Notes: generated by a model not told the origin, from the sequence alone. DNA of 64,000 bases from Prorocentrum cordatum (GCA_963575745.1 CAUYUJ010016160.1:273178-337177), one strand, 5' to 3'; counted from the first letter of the stretch, positions 32,325-43,870 are shown. Translations and numbers: made by a program.

Positions 32325-33132
32325 GGCGGCACGGCGGCGGGTATACGTGGGCGTGGAGGCGGGATGCGGCACGGGGCCCTGCTCCGAGATGGCCGGTCGC
32401 GCTGCGGAGCTCGGCGTCAGGACCCCCTGGGTCTACCTGAACTCGGGCCTGATCGTCGGGCGAGTCGCAGCGCTCCGGCACATGTTTGCAGAGCCTATCG
32501 ACCTCGCGGCGTGCCAGAATTGCCGTACCGATCAGGAGTGGTTCGCCAATTATGCCCTCGCCCACAATGCGACGGTGGGGCTCGACTATGGGTGCGAGCT
32601 GCTGCAGAACGTCTTGGGAGTGGACGGCGTTCTCTCCGGACCGTGGGCTGCAGAGAACCACCAACCAGATGGAGTCCTCAGGATTTCTTATTTGGATGGC
32701 CGCCCAGCGATTCACAATTCTCTGACAAATACATATCCGTTGGTACTGCATTTTCCAGGCGTGGGTAAATGGGGAAGACGCGTTCCATGCGCTCGAGATC
32801 CTTCCCGCATTTGCGCGACGAGCGCCATCTTAGAGACGTTCCGAGCTTTATATCCGGAGTTGTTTCGACAGTTGGGCATGGAAGACATGTCCAACATGTC
32901 AGACGCGCTGCACCTACCGCATTTTCTCCGTCACGTGGAGGGATATTATTTTCAGAGCCCTGTGTACATGATGCGGCGAATAAAAGAAAAGGATTTGGAA
33001 TTGGCTCTGATGCGCATTGGGTTAGCATTGGCTTGCACGATCATCATTGCGCAAGCTCTGTGGCCGTTGTGCCGTCGAAGGTATCTGGACTGCGGCGCTA
33101 GGGTAGGTTCACAGGACGATAAGCTCGTGTAA
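32325..33132 (+). CDS. PLOD-type glycosyltransferase, C-terminal exon with membrane segment
   Basis: The reading frame is open from before 32191 to a TAA at 33130. Homology starts near 32335: RVYVGVEAGCGTGPC corresponds to the FSAE-x-x-CWP region of PLOD glycosyltransferases; WVYLNSGLIVGR is the YLNSGGFIG block; DQEWFANYALAHNATVGLDY then GCELLQNVLG is the DDQLFYT...LDHKCKIFQ block; and a later R-x-S, HNSLTNTYPLVLHFPGVGK is the N-x-x-T-x-P-x-x-x-HGNG-x-x-K block. The key acidic DQ and the His are present. After the domain the protein continues about 100 residues and has one hydrophobic segment (about 33016-33072, IGLALACTIIIAQALWPLC) followed by RRR, so it is probably a tail-anchored or C-terminally anchored Golgi/ER protein, unlike animal PLOD proteins. 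No dioxygenase domain follows. Gene symbol withheld. Confidence 0.8.
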
Positions 33133-34080
33133 GACGGAAAGATACTTCGATCGATTTCCCAGCGTCAATGGCGCAGGCATTGGCCCAAGGATTGTTTGAC
33201 GCGGGAGAGAAGGAGGAGGGGAGAAGAAGGAGGAGGAGGAGGAGGAGGAGGGTGTTTCTCTTATCTGGCGCAGTCCGTACGGATTCCCCGCCCCGTGTGG
33301 TTGAGAACGAAAGGGCGGCAGTCGTTTGAGGTTGTCTTTCATATTTTCGTCAAGACTGCGGCGGTTGTGTGACGATGAGGGCGGAGATTGAGAGCGGGGG
33401 TGATAGCGTTGCATTTTCTCGATAAGGGGGGGAGGGCTGTCAGAGGAGGAAGAGGTACCCATACCTCCACACTTCGCCCGTTCTCCCCTGATATGGGCCT
33501 CCCGGGAGGCCCTTGTCGCCACCGCCGGACTCGCCTCGGAGTCCGAATTCAAACGCACCCGTGGAGAAGTCTATGGAGTAGCGGCATCGGTACCTTTTGG
33601 TGTCCCCAGGCTAGTGGCTAGTCCAGAGCAGCAGGAGCAGCTTCGGCGATGCGGTCGAAGGCTGACAAGCGAGAGACATGCTACCCTCTGCGCGCGGACG
33701 TGGAACCCACGCGTTTTAGAACAGCCCGTCGCATCGCTCACACCTGGGAGTCATCGCCCCCCGTCTTCTCAACGCTCCCCTCATCATCGTCCTTTCACCA
33801 GGATGGCCTCAGGACGCCACGATCACAGTGTACGCTGCGCTTCTACTTGCAGTGCCGTTTTAATACTTGCTCCGCGTGCGGATCATGTATCAAGCATGCA
33901 GGGAGTTAGCATTACAAACAACGATGGGCTCATGCATCAACTTATGCAAAAAACAATCATGTCTTAAACATCCCAGATTAATGTAAATAAAAAAAAAAAA
34001 AAACGAATCCTACGGACTAAAAGCTGCCCTGTACGATGCGCTCTCCCTTCGGGAACCTCACTTCCGCTGTAACGTCACGG
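33133..34080. other. 3' flank of glycosyltransferase gene; A16 tract
   Basis: Short GGA run at 33214-33251. No domain in the ORFs here. An uninterrupted A run of about 16 lies at about 33987-34003, after AATGTAAAT, which could be the tail of a retrocopied transcript, but no upstream source gene is recognised. Confidence 0.4.
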
Positions 34081-34087
34081 GGGCCCC

Positions 34088-34263
34088 GGAGGAGGAGGAG
34101 GAGGAGGAGGAGGAGGAGGAGGAGGAGGAAGAGGAGGCGGAGGAGGAGGAGGAGGAGGAGGAGGAGGAGGAGGAGGGAGGAGAGGAGGAGGAGGAGGAGG
34201 AGGAGGAGGAGGAGGAGGAGGAGGGAGGGGGAGGAGGAGGAGGAGGAGGAGGAGGAGGAGGAC
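34088..34263. repeat. (GGA)n microsatellite
   Basis: GGA tract with a few GGGA and GCGGA variants. Confidence 0.95.
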
Positions 34264-34300
34264 GGGGGCCGCTCCGGCCGGCCCGTGGCCGCCCGCCGCC

Positions 34301-34720
34301 GCCCGTCGTCGCCAGGGCCGCTGGGCCCCCCGGGGTGGCCTGCAGCTGGCGCGTCGAGTCGCCCGTCGCCGCGCTGGGTCGCACGGCGTTGCCTCGCACT
34401 GCGCTGCCCGTCGTCGCCAGGGCCGCTGGGCCCCCCGGGGTGGCCTGCAGCTGGCGCGTCGAGTCGCCCGTCGCCGCGCTGGGTCGCACGGCGTTGCCTC
34501 GCACTGCGCTGCCCGTCGTCGCCACGGCCGCTGGGCCCCCCGGGGTGGCCTGCAGCTGGCGCGTCGAGTCGCCCGTCGCCGCGCTGGGTCGCACGGCGTT
34601 GCCTCGCACTGCGCTGCCCGTCGTCGCCACGGCCGCTGGGCCCCCCGGGGTGGCCTGCAGCTGGCGCGTCGAGTCGCCCGTCGCCGCGCTGGGTCGCACG
34701 GCGTTGCCTCGCACTGCGCT
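34301..34720 (+). repeat. 105-bp tandem repeat x 4
   Basis: Units start GCCCGTCGTCGCCA at 34301, 34406, 34511 and 34616. They are nearly identical, GC-rich, and a multiple of 3, so ORFs of 245-286 residues stay open on both strands. None has a domain. Confidence 0.9.
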
Positions 34721-34725
34721 GCACT

Positions 34726-34891
34726 GCAGTGCCCACCAAACCACCCCAAGCCAACCCGAAGGCTCAAATTTACCCTCGATTTCCAGTGGGGGGGGGTCGG
34801 GGAACATCGAAAAAACACATGTGGAACCCTTACCCCCCCAACCCGAAATTCGGCTCTTCGGGTTGGGTTGGGGTGGTCTGGTAGGTAGTCA
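34726..34891 (+). mobile_element. MITE-3 copy 1
   Basis: Inverted ends ACCAAACCACCCCAAGCCAA / (reversed) ACCAGACCACCCCAACCCAA, continuing to CCCGAAG. The middle holds TTTCCAGTGGGGGGG, ACATCGAAAAAACACATGTG and GGAACCCTTACC. It is flanked by GCACT on each side if the 5' end is placed as in copy 2; the flanks in fact share GCACTGCAGTGCC (34721-34733, 34892-34904). No coding capacity. Confidence 0.75.
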
Positions 34892-35170
34892 GCACTGCAG
34901 TGCCTTGTGTTACTGCACATCGCTTTGCATTACTCTGCATATGGCGTTGCATTGCGTTGGCATGGCTTCGCACTGTTTTTTGCGCTTCACGTGGTTTTGC
35001 ATGGCTCTGCTTTGCTTGGCATTGTTTTGCATGGCGTTGGATTGGCTTGCGTTGGCTTGCGTTGCTTTGCGTTGCTGTGCGCCACAGATTGCACCACATC
35101 GATTGCACCGCCTAGATTGCACCATATTGATTGCGCCACCTAGATTGAGACGCATACATTGCAAGAAATT
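34892..35170. repeat. TTGCATTGCG then CATAGATTGCACC array
   Basis: Short TTGCGTTGG/TTGCATGG units to about 35085, then 17-bp units such as CACATCGATTGCACCGCCTA to 35165. The motif is the same as at 6000-6345 and 63550-63870. Confidence 0.7.
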
Positions 35171-35269
35171 ATCGTTTGGGGTCCACGCTGGCTAACATAC
35201 CGTAAATTATTCTTCAGGCTTGCGCCACATCCGCCGACCCCTTAATTGAAGTCAATGATCAGATGGTTC

Positions 35270-35520
35270 GAAACCGTTTGGCTGTCGTTTTGGGGTTCTT
35301 GTCGGGTTTCTTGGGAGCTCGTCGGGGCTTGAGAGGGGGCATCTTTGGGGCTGTTCGGGCTACTCCTGGGCTCTGGGGGCGGTATTGGGGTCTTCTTGGG
35401 CCGTCTGAGAGCATCGGAAAGCCCAGAAGGCGAATGTATGAGAATTGTATGTTTTACGAAGGGAATGGGCAAATTTCTGCGTCTAGGCCTCTTGGGCCCG
35501 AAAAAGCCCCGTGAGTCGCT
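35270..35520 (+). repeat. R1 repeat copy i, short
   Basis: CTTGGG arms around a core B (ATCGGAAAGCCCAGAAGGCG, about 35413). No clear core A. Confidence 0.65.
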
Positions 35521-35830
35521 CGTGCCGGGCCCGGGGGGGGGGGCCATCAGGGGGGGGGTCGAATCGCCGGTTTGGGGGTCCCATGGGGGGGACTAGAGGG
35601 GGGGGAACTATCTCACACGCCTAGAGACCCACAAGGGGTCGGCGGATTTTTACAATCGAACCACATTACCAGTCGATGGTCATCATCACCATTTTATCGT
35701 TGCCAATCGTCACGATTGCCTGTGCGTTCAGGCGCACGCGTTTGCGTGCACACCCTACCAGGCAGCAGGCGGGCGACAGCAGACGGGCGCGCGTTCTGGC
35801 AGGGTGCTCTCCTGAAGGTTTGTGTGTTCC

Positions 35831-35886
35831 AGGACATGGACGGGCCCAGCGATGCTTGGAAGCTGATGGGGAGCTCCGGGTGGTAG
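35831..35886 (+). CDS. Candidate small exon, weak
   Basis: After GTGTGTTCCAG the frame reads DMDGPSDAWKLMGSSGW to a TAG. Composition is protein-like, but it is only 17 codons, lies next to a GAC microsatellite and has no known match. Confidence 0.2.
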
Positions 35887-35891
35887 GGGCG

Positions 35892-35899
35892 ACGATGAC

Positions 35900-35947
<48 letters not shown>

Positions 35948-36150
35948 CGGCGACGACGACGACGACCACGGCGGCGGCGGCCGCGGCGACGACGACGACG
36001 ACGACGATGACGACGACGACGGCGACGACAACGACGACGACCACGGCGGCGACGACGACGACCAACGAATGACGACCGGCGACGACGACGACGACGACAA
36101 TGGCGGCGGCACGGTGACGATGATGACAGCGATCACCGACGAACGACGGC

Positions 36151-36204
<54 letters not shown>

Positions 36205-36245
36205 CGGCGACGACGATGGCGGCGGCGGCGGCGGCGGCGACGGCC

Positions 36246-36307
<62 letters not shown>

Positions 36308-36352
36308 AACGACGAAGACGAAGACAACAGTGGTGGCGGCAACGACGACGAC
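35892..36352. repeat. (GAC)n/(GGC)n microsatellite cluster
   Basis: GAC repeats with GGC-GAC and ACGGCG variants over 460 bp. Poly-Asp, poly-Thr and poly-Arg ORFs are products of the repeat. Confidence 0.95.
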
Positions 36353-36539
36353 GATCTACGGTGTTTACATTCGCCAGGCTAGGGTTGTTAGGTTTTGGAA
36401 GAGGAACGTGAGGTAACGTCACTCGGGACACTTCGGCCCTGGCGGCTGCGGCATGCGGGGCTGGCGGGGCAAGGATCTCAGGGACCACTTGGGATACTTT
36501 GAGCCTGGCTGCTGCGGTGCGCAGGGCTTGCGAATGAGT

Positions 36540-36780
36540 ATTCCCACTTCTCGCGCCCCTCCGCCAAATTGCCCTTCCTCCCTACTCCATCGCACTCATC
36601 AGTGCTCACCTCCATTCTCCCGCACTCCGTCGCACTCCTCGGCACTTCTCCCAATTCCTCTGGACTCCTCCCTCCGTCTTACCCTTCGGCGCTCGCTCAT
36701 CTCCAATCCTCGGGACTCTCCTCTACTCCTTCGCATGTCTCAGCACTCTACCCCACTCCTCCCCACCCCTCCTGGCCCTT
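36540..36780. repeat. CACTCCTC degenerate array
   Basis: CTCC/CACTCCTC-type low-complexity text over about 240 bp. Confidence 0.5.
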
Positions 36781-36784
36781 GCAA

Positions 36785-38430
36785 AATAGGAATCAACCTG
36801 CGCATCGCCCACAACAAGACTTCGAATGCGAACCGCACGGAAGGATTCTATTTGCAACGCGCACGGTACAAACGCATAATACAAACCCACGCAAGGAATC
36901 CCATTGTACAGAATCACAAAAGCAAAATGTGATGTGCAATCTTTTTAAATTGAAGCCAAGTGGCACAATTCGCTCACCAAAGGAGTCCCATCTCAGCGCA
37001 AAATCCCATCGCAGGATCTTCAGCGCAACCCACACAAGTGGATTAGATGTACATCCACATGCCACACTAAAAGTCTGGATCCGCAAATCACACGTGAGGA
37101 AGCAGTTTGCAAATCGGCTGCAAAACATCCCCTGTGTAGTCCACAGAACCATAATCAATGAGTCAGTCGCCAACGACATGTTTGGGATGTAAAGGAGCAA
37201 GGGAAAAGCTTTGGAGGAGCCCCCCCCAAACACAACGGACCATGTGTCTTTGGTTTCCTATGTTTTGCCCGCCCCCCACATAAACATAAACGAATGGCAA
37301 AGCAAATAATACGTATCAGTGTTCTTGTTGTTCTTATGTGTGATGGTTCCCTTCTGATTTGTGTCCCGACTCGCTTTAACAGGGAATCATCATGTGGGCG
37401 ATTTGCAACTTCAATCTTTCTGTGAGAGTCAGGAATGACACCCTTGTGCTGGCTTGTACACTAGGATTCCGATCGCAAGCATTCGCGAATTGATTCCCAT
37501 TGTTCGCACTGGAAGTAAAATCTTGTCGTGCGATCGTACAACGAAGAAAGTTATGACCGAGTTGCAACTTTGCCCTTGATGCCAGGCAGTCATCTTTATT
37601 TCAAGTGTGCGAGTCTTCGGTAGGATTTGCAGAGCAGCACGCCACGCAAAGCAGCACCAAACAGCAACGCAAAACAAGCTCCAAAACCGAGTCGCCCCCT
37701 CGCGGGGCGAGCCTCGGGAGGCAGAAGCTCACTGGAGCCCGACAGTGTGGGAAGGCCGCTTCTCTCAAATTATCCCACTTGTCCTCACTTGTTTAAAATA
37801 TCAGAACATCCGCCCCGTGTGGGGCTCTCAGAGAGGCTCGTTCGGCTACCCCGTACGCTACATATGTCATCGCCCCGTCTTGCATAAACGTCTTAAGCAA
37901 TCTTGGTGAGCAAACCTGGAACTCTGTGGGGTGAGCTTGAGTCCGTCGGCCTCCCAGGACTCTTGTGACGCAGGAAATTGGCGTTCGTCGGCGATCCTGG
38001 GCCAAGCTGGCTCCTAGCTTTTGCGGCGAGCCCCTCCCCAAAGCGGCCTCTCGAGTCCGTGCTTCGCTCGTTCCAGGAGCAAACATGAGTCTTGATGTCT
38101 TGGGCTGGATGATGTATCACGGCTTTGCCCAATTTGGTTGGTGAGTGCAGCGCCTTGTGCGCAGCCGCTGTCACGAACGAGGCGAACAATCCGCACGCAG
38201 CCTTGCTATTCAGTCCCACAGCCGTGCGACACAGGCAGCCATCCACAGAGCAGGCGCTAGCAGCAGAAGCCTACATCATGACCACATACTAGGAGCATAC
38301 GCTCATGCCATGCGCGAATCTCGTGCAGCAGTGATGCACGCCCGTAAAATCCGTCAAGGTCTGGCACCGAGAACATACACCGATCGCACGCGTCGGTAAT
38401 CTAGAAAGCAATGTACACAAAGCAAACACA
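36785..38430. other. No feature recognised
   Basis: About 1.6 kb of ordinary composition. The 207-residue ORF at 36569-37192 and the minus ORF at 36793-37233 overlap and show no domain. No repeat shared with the rest of the window was noticed. Confidence 0.35.
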
Positions 38431-38870
38431 TCCGTATTAGAATCGCCCTCGTGGATCAATTACATACAGCCAGCATCGACATGAATATCATCCACCAGTG
38501 AGATAGTGTAACACAATCAGATGGCATACCCCATTCACGCACTTCAGTTGTGTTGTGTAACAATCGTATACACCCACCACATACACCGGCACCATACACC
38601 AAGACTCGCCACCGAGAACATACATTCATACCGCACGTTTAAGACATACCCTCCATAGTTCCCGCCCGTAGCACGCATCGAACGCAAACGTACAGACCAC
38701 TTACCAGAACCTCAAAACATACAAGCATTAAGCGCAGACACCTGGAACATGCATCCATACCATCCATGAGTAGCAGGCACCAGTAGCATACACCAAGCGC
38801 ATGCGTCAAGAACAGGCATCAAGACCACACATCACATCTTGATACACTGGATTTCCTTGATGGGAATCGT
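38430..38870. repeat. ACATACACC degenerate array
   Basis: CATACACC/ACATACA-type short repeats over about 400 bp. Confidence 0.5.
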
Positions 38871-38879
38871 TCGAGGCAT

Positions 38880-39560
38880 TTTGTGAAAGCATGTGAAGTT
38901 GGTTATGCAGATGGGCGCAACTTTGTACTACTCATGCGCGCTGTTAATGTCATGACGCGCTGCCTTCGAATCGATACTCCAACTATCCGGCGCTCAAATC
39001 ATCCATCCATGTCGAAAGCAATGAGTGTCTCAGAATTGATCGCATGGTGGTTCAGGACACATTCTCGCAGCATATGCGCGAACATTTGTGTAGAAGGATT
39101 TGCCCGATATGCGTTGGATTCCAATTGTGTTCAGGGGTACGCCGCGACTTGTTCTAGAATCGCATTGCGTTCACCCAGATCAGGCACCCGTGGCTCGTCG
39201 TATATGTCGCCGATCCCTGGCGTCGCGTAGCATCGCAAAATGTCGCGTTCCATTGCGCAGTAAGCTGAGTTCTGCGGAGGGGAGGTGACATCTGCTGAAG
39301 ACGTGGGCGAACGATGACACTACGGATCCGAAGGTTGGGAATTAGGGGGCAGGCGGCACGGTGGAACCATGTTGGTGTACAGTAGACGGTGTTCTGTGTT
39401 CCAGACGTTTCGACTACTCTAGACGGTTGCGGGCATCTTAAAGTCTTATCGCTTGCAATTGCAATTTCATTCCTCCGTTTCCAGTAAGTTTGAGTGCACG
39501 CTGGGGACATGGAAGCGAGGGTTATTCGGGCTTGCTGGGTGGATTATGCATGTTTATAGC
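38880..39560. other. No feature recognised
   Basis: Ordinary composition, ORFs up to 118 residues, nothing recognised. Confidence 0.35.
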
Positions 39561-39567
39561 AGGGGGT

Positions 39568-39583
39568 GGCATGATGATGCTGC

Positions 39584-39636
<53 letters not shown>

Positions 39637-39662
39637 CTGATGATGATGATGATGATGATGAT
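39568..39662. repeat. (GAT)n microsatellite
   Basis: ATGATGATG tract with single GCTGAT interruptions. The Asp-, Met- and His-type ORFs are products of the repeat. Confidence 0.95.
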
Positions 39663-40460
39663 GAGAATTCCAGCGAGGGATCAGACAGGACAGACGGGAG
39701 GAGCAACGGGGGGACACAGGGTGGTATCCCTGCGAGGGTCCCAGATGAAGCGGCCGGGGAGGTCAGAGGCCGGGGCTCGACCGGAGCGGCGTTTTTTGTT
39801 GGGCGATGCCACGGGCCGTGCCCGCTTCGGAGCGACAGGACAACAGGCGGAGGAGAACGACAGCGAAGTGGACATGGAAGGCACGGTTTAGGTCCATCTG
39901 TGAGGAGGAGCGCCGGGGGGAAGCAGGGAGTGGATACATCCCCAGGGGTGGGGTCCCGGCAGCCGGGGAGCACAGAGAGGCGGAGGAGCACGCGATGCAG
40001 CGAATGGGGAGCACGGCGTGCACGCTCTTGGGCGGCTTCTCGCTCTGACTGCCTGGCAGGGAGGCAGGATTATTTGTGGGGCCTGGCTCAAAATAACGAG
40101 AGGGGGGGGACGAGGGTGGAGGGGCGCTGGAGAGGAGGAGGAAGAAAGGGAGCTGCTCGGGAGCATAAATGGGGTGTAGGCGGGGTCAGGGAGGAAGGGA
40201 AGGAGAAGAGGATGGATATATGGTGCTGAGGAGGAGGGCGGGAGCAGGGAGAGGAGGAGGGGGGGGGGGGAAGGCAGGAGGAGGAGTGAGTGCAGGAGCA
40301 TGCCGAAGAGTGAGGGGGCAGTAACTGGACACAGGGCCACAGTGTGGCAGATGTGTCGCTGCCTTGCTGTCCGCGGATGGCTTGTGTGCAGCGTACCGCG
40401 GTGACTTTTCCCGAGGCGTAGTCAATCCTCGACCCAGGAATGGTGAGATATCTGGGATCG
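39663..40460. other. G-rich region without recognised gene
   Basis: ORFs on both strands (258 residues plus, 150 residues minus) have no domain and are Gly/Arg or Pro/Ser-rich. Confidence 0.3.
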
Positions 40461-40464
40461 AGCT

Positions 40465-40600
40465 CTCCTCCTCCTCCTCCTCCTCCTCCTCCTCCTCCTC
40501 CTCCTTCTCCTCCATCTCCTTCTCCTTCTCCTTCTCCTTCTCCTTCGCCTTCTCCTTCTCCTTCTCCTTCTCCTCCTCACCTCTCCTTCTTCTCTCGTGC
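40465..40600. repeat. (TCC)n then (CTTCTC)n microsatellite
   Basis: A pure TCC tract of about 40 bp grades into a CTTCTC hexamer run. Confidence 0.95.
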
Positions 40601-40609
40601 TCTCCCTCT

Positions 40610-41860
40610 CCTCTCGTACGGCGTGTGGTTTTCGGGCCTCCAGGGCCGCCAAGCAGCTACGCACCGTTCCGCGTTGGAGCGGGGCCTGCACGGAGTCCAA
40701 GCCTGGTGCGGTGCATAGGCGCCCGTCTCGAGGCGCCCGTCTCGTGTGTGGCAAGGCCCCCTCCCCCAGGATGTCGGGGCAGAAGCAGGGCGAGGGCGAG
40801 GAGGAGAGCGTTCACGAGTGAAAGGCATCTGGTGGTGTTGGAGCAGTGATGCCGAGCGCAGTGCATCACCCACAAGCAGGAGTCACACTGCTGCGGTTTC
40901 GTTCTGAAGCCCGTCGTTGCTGCCGTGTGCTCGCTTGGCCCACGCGCAGAGAAGTCCCCAGACATGGAGATGTTTGCTCATGCAGATCAGGCGGGGAAGG
41001 CAGGACTGGCACGAGGGAACGAGGGAGAGGTGGGGAGGGGAGGGAATGGGAGGGCAGCGAAGCGGGCGGAAACAGCGGGAAGGGCGGGACATGGAGGGCT
41101 TGCCCGACGTGGCTCCCTTGCCAGATTGCGCGCGCGGGTGTTCGGTGTTCGGTGCATGGGCGTGCGCGCGCGCGGCTGTGTGTGCCTCAGCGAGCGCTGG
41201 CCTCCTCCTCCTCCTCGTCCTTCTCCTCCTTTCTCCTACCTTGCTCCGTCTCTTCGGGGTGTTCGGTAAGGAATGTGCCCGGGATCCGTAAACCCTAGAA
41301 CATTTGCTTGATGAGGGCGCTGGCGATATCCATGGCCAAGCCACAGTTGGCGTTCCACGGGCTTTCAGACCCTGGCTTTCTGATCACTGGGTTCCTCAAC
41401 CAATGCCCTTGCCGTACTGTGGAGACCCATGCCAAGAAACACCCTACGCGCCTCCAGGGTGCTCTGGGTTTCTTGGGTTTCGATGGTGTTGCTGTGGAAG
41501 GCGCGACGCTCCCGCACCAAACATCATTGGACGTCCTGGGGTCTCAGGGTTGCGTGTCTTGTGGAAGGTTTCTTGCGGACTGGCCTCCACTATATCGAGG
41601 GGTTCCTCCACCAATGCCCTTGCCGTATGTCCCCGCGCTTACAGCATGTGCCGCGTGTGTGTTGTGTGCTGGCACCACCACCAGCTTTTCGCCTCCCACT
41701 ACTTCGCCTCCGGGCTCCTGTCCGAGGCGTTCCTTTGCATGCACTCCGCCTTCAGCACCGCCCGATCCCGGGGCTGAGAGCCTCTCTTGGCCTTGACGTG
41801 AGGCCCCGCCCTCTTTTTTCCTTCCTCTGTTCATGAAAGCTCTGCGCGGCCCGCTTAGCT
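40610..41860. other. No feature recognised
   Basis: Overlapping ORFs of 110-160 residues on both strands without a domain. A TCCTCC run lies at 41200-41230. Confidence 0.3.
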
Positions 41861-41872
41861 TCGAGCGGAAGA

Positions 41873-42042
41873 TCACCACCCACCAAACCACCCCAACCCA
41901 ACCCGAAGGCTCAGATTTGCCCTCGATTTCCAGTGCGGGGGGGGGGTCGGGGAACATCGAAAAAACACGTGTGGAACCCTTACCCCCCCCAACCCGAAAT
42001 TCGGGTCTTCGGGTTGGGTTGGGGTGGTCTGGTAGGTAGTCA
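41873..42042 (+). mobile_element. MITE-3 copy 2
   Basis: 170 bp. Starts TCACCACCCACCAAACCACC and ends (reversed) TGACTACCTACCAGACCACC; the inverted ends continue to CCCGAAG. It is bounded by GAAGA at 41868-41872 and 42043-42047, a perfect 5-bp target duplication. The interior is closely similar to copy 1. Confidence 0.85.
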
Positions 42043-42228
42043 GAAGAGGCTCGCTCTCGACCCGCGAATCGAAACAAACGTGTGTCGTGTGCTGCCTCGG
42101 CGCGGCGGGGGCGCGGGGGCGCAGACGTCCCAGGCGGGCCGCCCTTCGCGGCGGGGCCCGCCTCGGGCCCCCGGGGCCCCCGCCGGAGAGACGCGGCCCA
42201 GGGCGCGAGAAGGCCATGCGAGGGAGCA

Positions 42229-42303
42229 GAGGAGGAGGAGGAGGAGGAGGAGGAGGAGGAGGAGGAGGAGGAGGAGGAGGAGGAGGAGGAGGAGGAGGAG
42301 GAG
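42229..42303. repeat. (GGA)n microsatellite
   Basis: Pure GGA tract of about 75 bp. Confidence 0.95.
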
Positions 42304-42392
42304 CTCTCGAGTTGACACCAACACCAGTGTCGGCGGTGTGCGTCCACCGAGGGAGGATGGTGCCGCTCTCGGCGATGGTGGTCGTATTCGGG

Positions 42393-42820
42393 CTTCCCAG
42401 GCGGCGGAAACACTGCCGCCAGCACCGTAATCCAGGAGCACCCTCCTCCCGTGGAGGCAACCCCTGGTGTTGGTGCTGGCGCCCACTCCCAAGTTTCCAA
42501 GACAGGCTCTACGGTCGGGGACTTTGCCTTAGCATGTCGCTCCGCCAGTGCTGGTCCACCACGCTTGGGCGCGACACGCAAGCGTCAACGTCCCGAGCCT
42601 TTCCAAGTGGTCCCGCCCCGCGGAGCAGAGCGACACGCTATCCACTCGCAAGGCATAGCGTGTCGCCAGGGGCCGCCGCCGAGCCATGCAGAGCAAACAT
42701 TCCCGACAGTAGGGGCGGCTTTGGGGACCTCCGAGTGTGAGGATCGCTTAAGATTGAACTATTCGCGCGGGTGCCAGGAACCAGAGCCTATCTCGTCAAG
42801 ACAGGAGCGCGGCGTATGTG
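42393..42820 (+). CDS. Hypothetical coding segment
   Basis: Frame 1 gives an unbiased-looking peptide (FPGGGNTAASTVIQEHPPPV..., then GSTVGDFALACRSASAGPPR, later TSECEDRLRLNYSRG) over about 140 codons before it runs into a GT repeat. It has five Cys and no recognised domain. No start or splice site is evident; the ATG-like start at 42451 is an alternative codon. The opposite strand is also open, so coding is unproven. Confidence 0.3.
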
Positions 42821-42880
42821 TGTGTGTGTGATTTTGTGTGTGTGTGTGTGTTTGTGTGAGTTTATGTGTGTGTGGTTGTT
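42816..42880. repeat. (GT)n microsatellite
   Basis: GTGTGTGT tracts with TTT interruptions. Confidence 0.9.
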
Positions 42881-42884
42881 GCGC

Positions 42885-43610
42885 TGCCGCATGTTGAGCG
42901 CCGCCAGGTCACAATTGCGTGCATTTTCTAAATAGTCGATCGATCTAAAGGGAAAGTCCCCCCCCAACCCCCATCAGATATCGCACAACGGGCCTTTACA
43001 AACAAAAGTATGCATGTTCTTGCGTGCTCTTGCTGCGCGGTGTTTTGCGCAGCGTGGCGGAAGGGCAATCGCAGAACGTTACAATGTTGCGGGCGGTGCG
43101 TCAAGTGAGAAAGCAACCTCCCAGCAAGTGTCACTAGACCGAGCAGGATGTGAAGACAGTTGTGTCGGCCCGAAGATTCACCCGCCCTCTTGATTCCAGA
43201 ACGACTTACCCCGGCCTTGGCGGTCGTCTAGCTCCATCGGCTTAGCTTTTCGCTGCCGCTGCTTGTATGCGCCGTGCTTGGAATTCAGCTCCTCCTGCTT
43301 CTGCATGGCTCTACGCTCAGGCGCCGTGTGTGTACATGCATCTACACATACACGTAGATGGATTGAGCCGAACGCTCTGTTCAGCATCTTCTTCTGCCCC
43401 CCCCCCGTGTGCGTGCAGCATCGAGCGCTCTGCTGTGCAGCGGGCTGCGGGCAGGTCGCGATCCGGAGCGAGACGCGCACGCACTTGAGGGCGCGGTCGT
43501 GCAGACGACTTCCGCCCGGCGGCCCCTGCCAGCGCGGTCGGCTGACAGTAACGGGTGGAGGTCAGCTGCGCAGGCGGAGAGAAACGGCAGAGCATGACAT
43601 CGCCCTGACA
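42885..43610. other. No feature recognised
   Basis: Ordinary composition without a supported gene. Short ORFs in this stretch have no domain. Confidence 0.35.
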
Positions 43611-43614
43611 GGGC

Positions 43615-43870
43615 TCGTTTCGATTCCTCCGATTCGATTCGATTCGACTTCGATGGATTCCGATTCCGACTCGATTCGATTTGGGCTTCCGATTTGGATT
43701 CCGATTTGGATTCCGATTTGGATTCCGATTTCTTATTGGAGGCAAACTAGCCTGCCGATTTCCGCCGATTCGACTTTTCCCGATTCGGCTGCCGATTTTT
43801 CGCCGATCTGATTCATGTCGATTGCCGATCCGATTTATCGATTCGATTCTGGGTTCTCCTGCCCTGATCT
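43615..43870. repeat. CGATTC/GGATTCCGATTT tandem array
   Basis: Mixed 6-bp (CGATTC) and 12-bp (GGATTCCGATTT) units. A related block lies at 46395-46610. Confidence 0.8.

Noticed and set aside
34301-34720. Regularly spaced repeats that could suggest a CRISPR array
   Set aside because: The units are contiguous 105-bp tandem copies with no unique spacers, in a eukaryotic context.
34017-34920. ORFs of 245-286 residues on both strands
   Set aside because: They derive from the 105-bp (35-codon) tandem repeat plus GGA tract and MITE-3; the frames extend across a mobile element.
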